Shown here in pieces: positions 62,660 to 64,000 of a stretch of DNA of 64,000 bases. The first letter of the stretch is position 1. Each line of letters opens with the position of its first letter. Below the pieces are notes generated by a model. The model saw only the letters and a program-made list of their open reading frames with translations. It was not told the DNA's origin and ran no database searches. The DNA comes from JABDKJ01 sp039028335 (GTDB taxonomy: Bacteria; Bacteroidota; Bacteroidia; Flavobacteriales_D; JABDKJ01), in NCBI GenBank assembly GCA_039028335.1, contig JBCCIF010000003.1, forward strand, positions 1 to 64,000. Reading direction: 5' to 3'. The position numbers and the translations under genes were made by a program.

Positions 62660-64000
62660 ATGGATAGTTTTTTCCGATTCCAAAAAACACTCTTTTTAGC
62701 AATATCATTCCTCTGCTCTTCTCTCATGGCCCAAGAAATCTGTGGAGATGGATTAGACAATGACTCAAATGGACTGTTCGATTGCGCAGATGGTGCATGT
62801 TCATCTGATGCGGGTTGTGCAGATGCCTTTACCTGTTTACCGGGATTTTATGCCGTGCACGGCACTCAACTAAAGGAACTAGATTTTAATACGAACACAT
62901 ACATAGATATTGGAACCGCACACACTCATAATATAAAGGCTTTAGCCTACAGTGTGCGAGATGGTTTCTTTTACGGTCTTCGTTCCAACACAAATGAACT
63001 CTTGCGCATTGGCCAAAGTGGCGTGACTTCTTTAGGGGCGGTGACGGGATTACCAAATCAAAATTACAATGCCGGGGATTTTGGGCCTGATGGCTTGCTT
63101 TACGTAAAAAGATCAAGCTCTGTGAATGAACTTTATGCAATTGACGTCAACGGAATCTCTGCAACATCACTCGCATTGTCTGCAACACTTTTAAGTGTGA
63201 CCGATATGGTCTACCATCAATCTACAGATAGAATGTATGGCATTCGAGATAATGTGTTGTATGAAATTGACTTGGCAACAGGTGACTTGATGGATTGCAC
63301 ACTCACGGGTGACACTGAAAATGGAGGATATGGAGGCCTATGGGCGACTACTGATCCTATGATTATTTATGCTCAAAATAATTCGGGAGAGATCTATGAA
63401 GTAGATTTAAGTGCATGCACGCAAACAAGCTTTGAAACTTTTTCTGCTCCGACCGCCAATAATGGTGCTTCCTGCATGTTGGCACTGAGCCCTTTCGCTT
63501 CGACCTCCGGAGGGCCTTTAAGTGATGGAGATCTAGATGACGATGGTATTCCAGACAACAACGACATCGACATTGACAATGATGGAATTCCTAATGACAT
63601 AGAAAACAATTGCGGAAGCCCCTTTGATTTAAATTGGGCCGATTGGCAAGGAACCGCAATAGATGCAGTCACTTTCGATATCAATGAACCCATTGTTGAA
63701 GATGGCGTGACCATCGATTTGAGTTCAGATGATCCTTCAAGTATTAGTGGTTCTGACTTTGAGACGATTAAAGCCCAGAATATAGGCGGAAGCACGCCTG
63801 TATTGTATTATTCACAGGACGCGAATACACAAGCTGAATTCACAGATGTATGGATAACATTTAGCGAGCCATTGAAAGACGTATCATTCACCATTGTAGA
63901 TATAGATTTTGTCTCCAATGGCTGGGCAGACTCTCTTGCTATACTCGCTTATTTCCAGGGCAATATTTATGACCTTACCAGCACTGAAGTTAGCTTGGCC
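62660..64000 (+). CDS. Secreted CGDGxDNDxxG protein with propeller-like and TSP3 regions (partial, runs off window)
   Basis: An open frame from ATG 62,660 continues to the window end (447 codons) without a stop. The start MDSFFRFQKTLFLAISFLCS leads into a signal peptide ending LMAQ. A MopE-like motif EICGDGLDNDSNGLFDC follows, then a DUF6923-like beta-propeller (about 55-280; KELDFNTNTYIDIG, YGLRSNTNELLRIG, YEIDLATGDL), a TSP3-type calcium loop pair (DLDDDGIPDNNDIDIDNDGIPNDIE, about 291-315) and the start of another beta domain. It looks like a T9SS cargo, but the sorting tail would be beyond the window. The motif makes it a cousin of the proteins at 121-13,441. Confidence 0.8.
   Translation, partial: MDSFFRFQKTLFLAISFLCSSLMAQEICGDGLDNDSNGLFDCADGACSSDAGCADAFTCLPGFYAVHGTQLKELDFNTNTYIDIGTAHTHNIKALAYSVRDGFFYGLRSNTNELLRIGQSGVTSLGAVTGLPNQNYNAGDFGPDGLLYVKRSSSVNELYAIDVNGISATSLALSATLLSVTDMVYHQSTDRMYGIRDNVLYEIDLATGDLMDCTLTGDTENGGYGGLWATTDPMIIYAQNNSGEIYEVDLSACTQTSFETFSAPTANNGASCMLALSPFASTSGGPLSDGDLDDDGIPDNNDIDIDNDGIPNDIENNCGSPFDLNWADWQGTAIDAVTFDINEPIVEDGVTIDLSSDDPSSISGSDFETIKAQNIGGSTPVLYYSQDANTQAEFTDVWITFSEPLKDVSFTIVDIDFVSNGWADSLAILAYFQGNIYDLTSTEVSLA

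Noticed and set aside
63394..63795. 133-codon minus-strand frame near the right edge
   Set aside because: It is antisense to the partial TSP3/propeller gene and mirrors its repeated codons.

Overview
The window is an AT-rich chromosomal segment of a member of the Bacteroidota. The evidence is the dense set of type IX secretion system (T9SS) genes and substrates: three PorP/SprF proteins, a PorE-like TPR/PD40/OmpA protein, an adjacent PorV-type barrel and C25-peptidase PorU2, and secreted proteins ending in type A (Por tail) or type B (CHU_C, gliding-motility) sorting domains. ECF sigma/FecR/TonB-receptor clusters, an ileS-TraR/DksA-lspA operon, GIN-domain proteins, and frequent TTG/GTG starts with few Shine-Dalgarno sites fit the same phylum. 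The lineage below phylum is not resolved; PorU2, CtlX and large CHU_C adhesins would suit a marine Saprospirales- or Cryomorphaceae-like organism (inference).

Positions 1-13,441 (minus strand) form a surface module. Transcription runs from a 1423-aa thrombospondin-type-3 repeat protein (type B tail) to a 977-aa glycine-rich/PA14/TSP3 protein (type A tail), then a PorP/SprF protein, a PorE-like OmpA protein, and two LamG-like paralogues. Positions 13,442-15,692 hold two very small plus-strand genes, an Hsp15-like S4 protein and a LytTR regulator without a receiver domain. Positions 15,693-25,119 (minus) are a compact operon of two adhesin-PorP/SprF pairs: a 328-aa type B protein with PorP/SprF, then a 2186-aa SprB-like protein with about 24 repeats and another PorP/SprF. 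Each partner pair overlaps by 4 nt. This operon is the most distinctive system in the window.

Positions 25,237-26,240 hold pssA and purS. Positions 26,359-32,487 hold porV and porU2, which release and anchor T9SS cargo. Positions 32,583-37,047 (plus) carry arginase, citrulline hydrolase CtlX, a FlgO/CsgG-like periplasmic protein and an M1 metallopeptidase. Positions 37,044-41,433 (minus) read as one operon: GIN-domain lipoprotein, beta-barrel, ECF sigma factor, probable anti-sigma factor, DUF4097-like protein and esterase. Positions 41,578-48,612 hold smaller envelope and housekeeping genes: CarboxypepD_reg protein, OmpW/porin-like barrel, TlpA-like thioredoxin, LEA2-like lipoprotein, YegP, TspO, a TPR-HTH membrane regulator, ssb and a small conserved protein.

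Positions 48,631-57,589 hold a lamin-tail-domain surface protein, asd and the ileS-TraR-lspA operon. Positions 57,774-62,561 (plus) are an ECF sigma, FecR, STN-type TonB receptor and DUF4249-like lipoprotein cluster. The window closes inside another secreted CGDGxDNDxxG protein (62,660 onward) related by its N-terminal motif to the surface module at the left end. No tRNA, rRNA, CRISPR, prophage or insertion sequence was seen.
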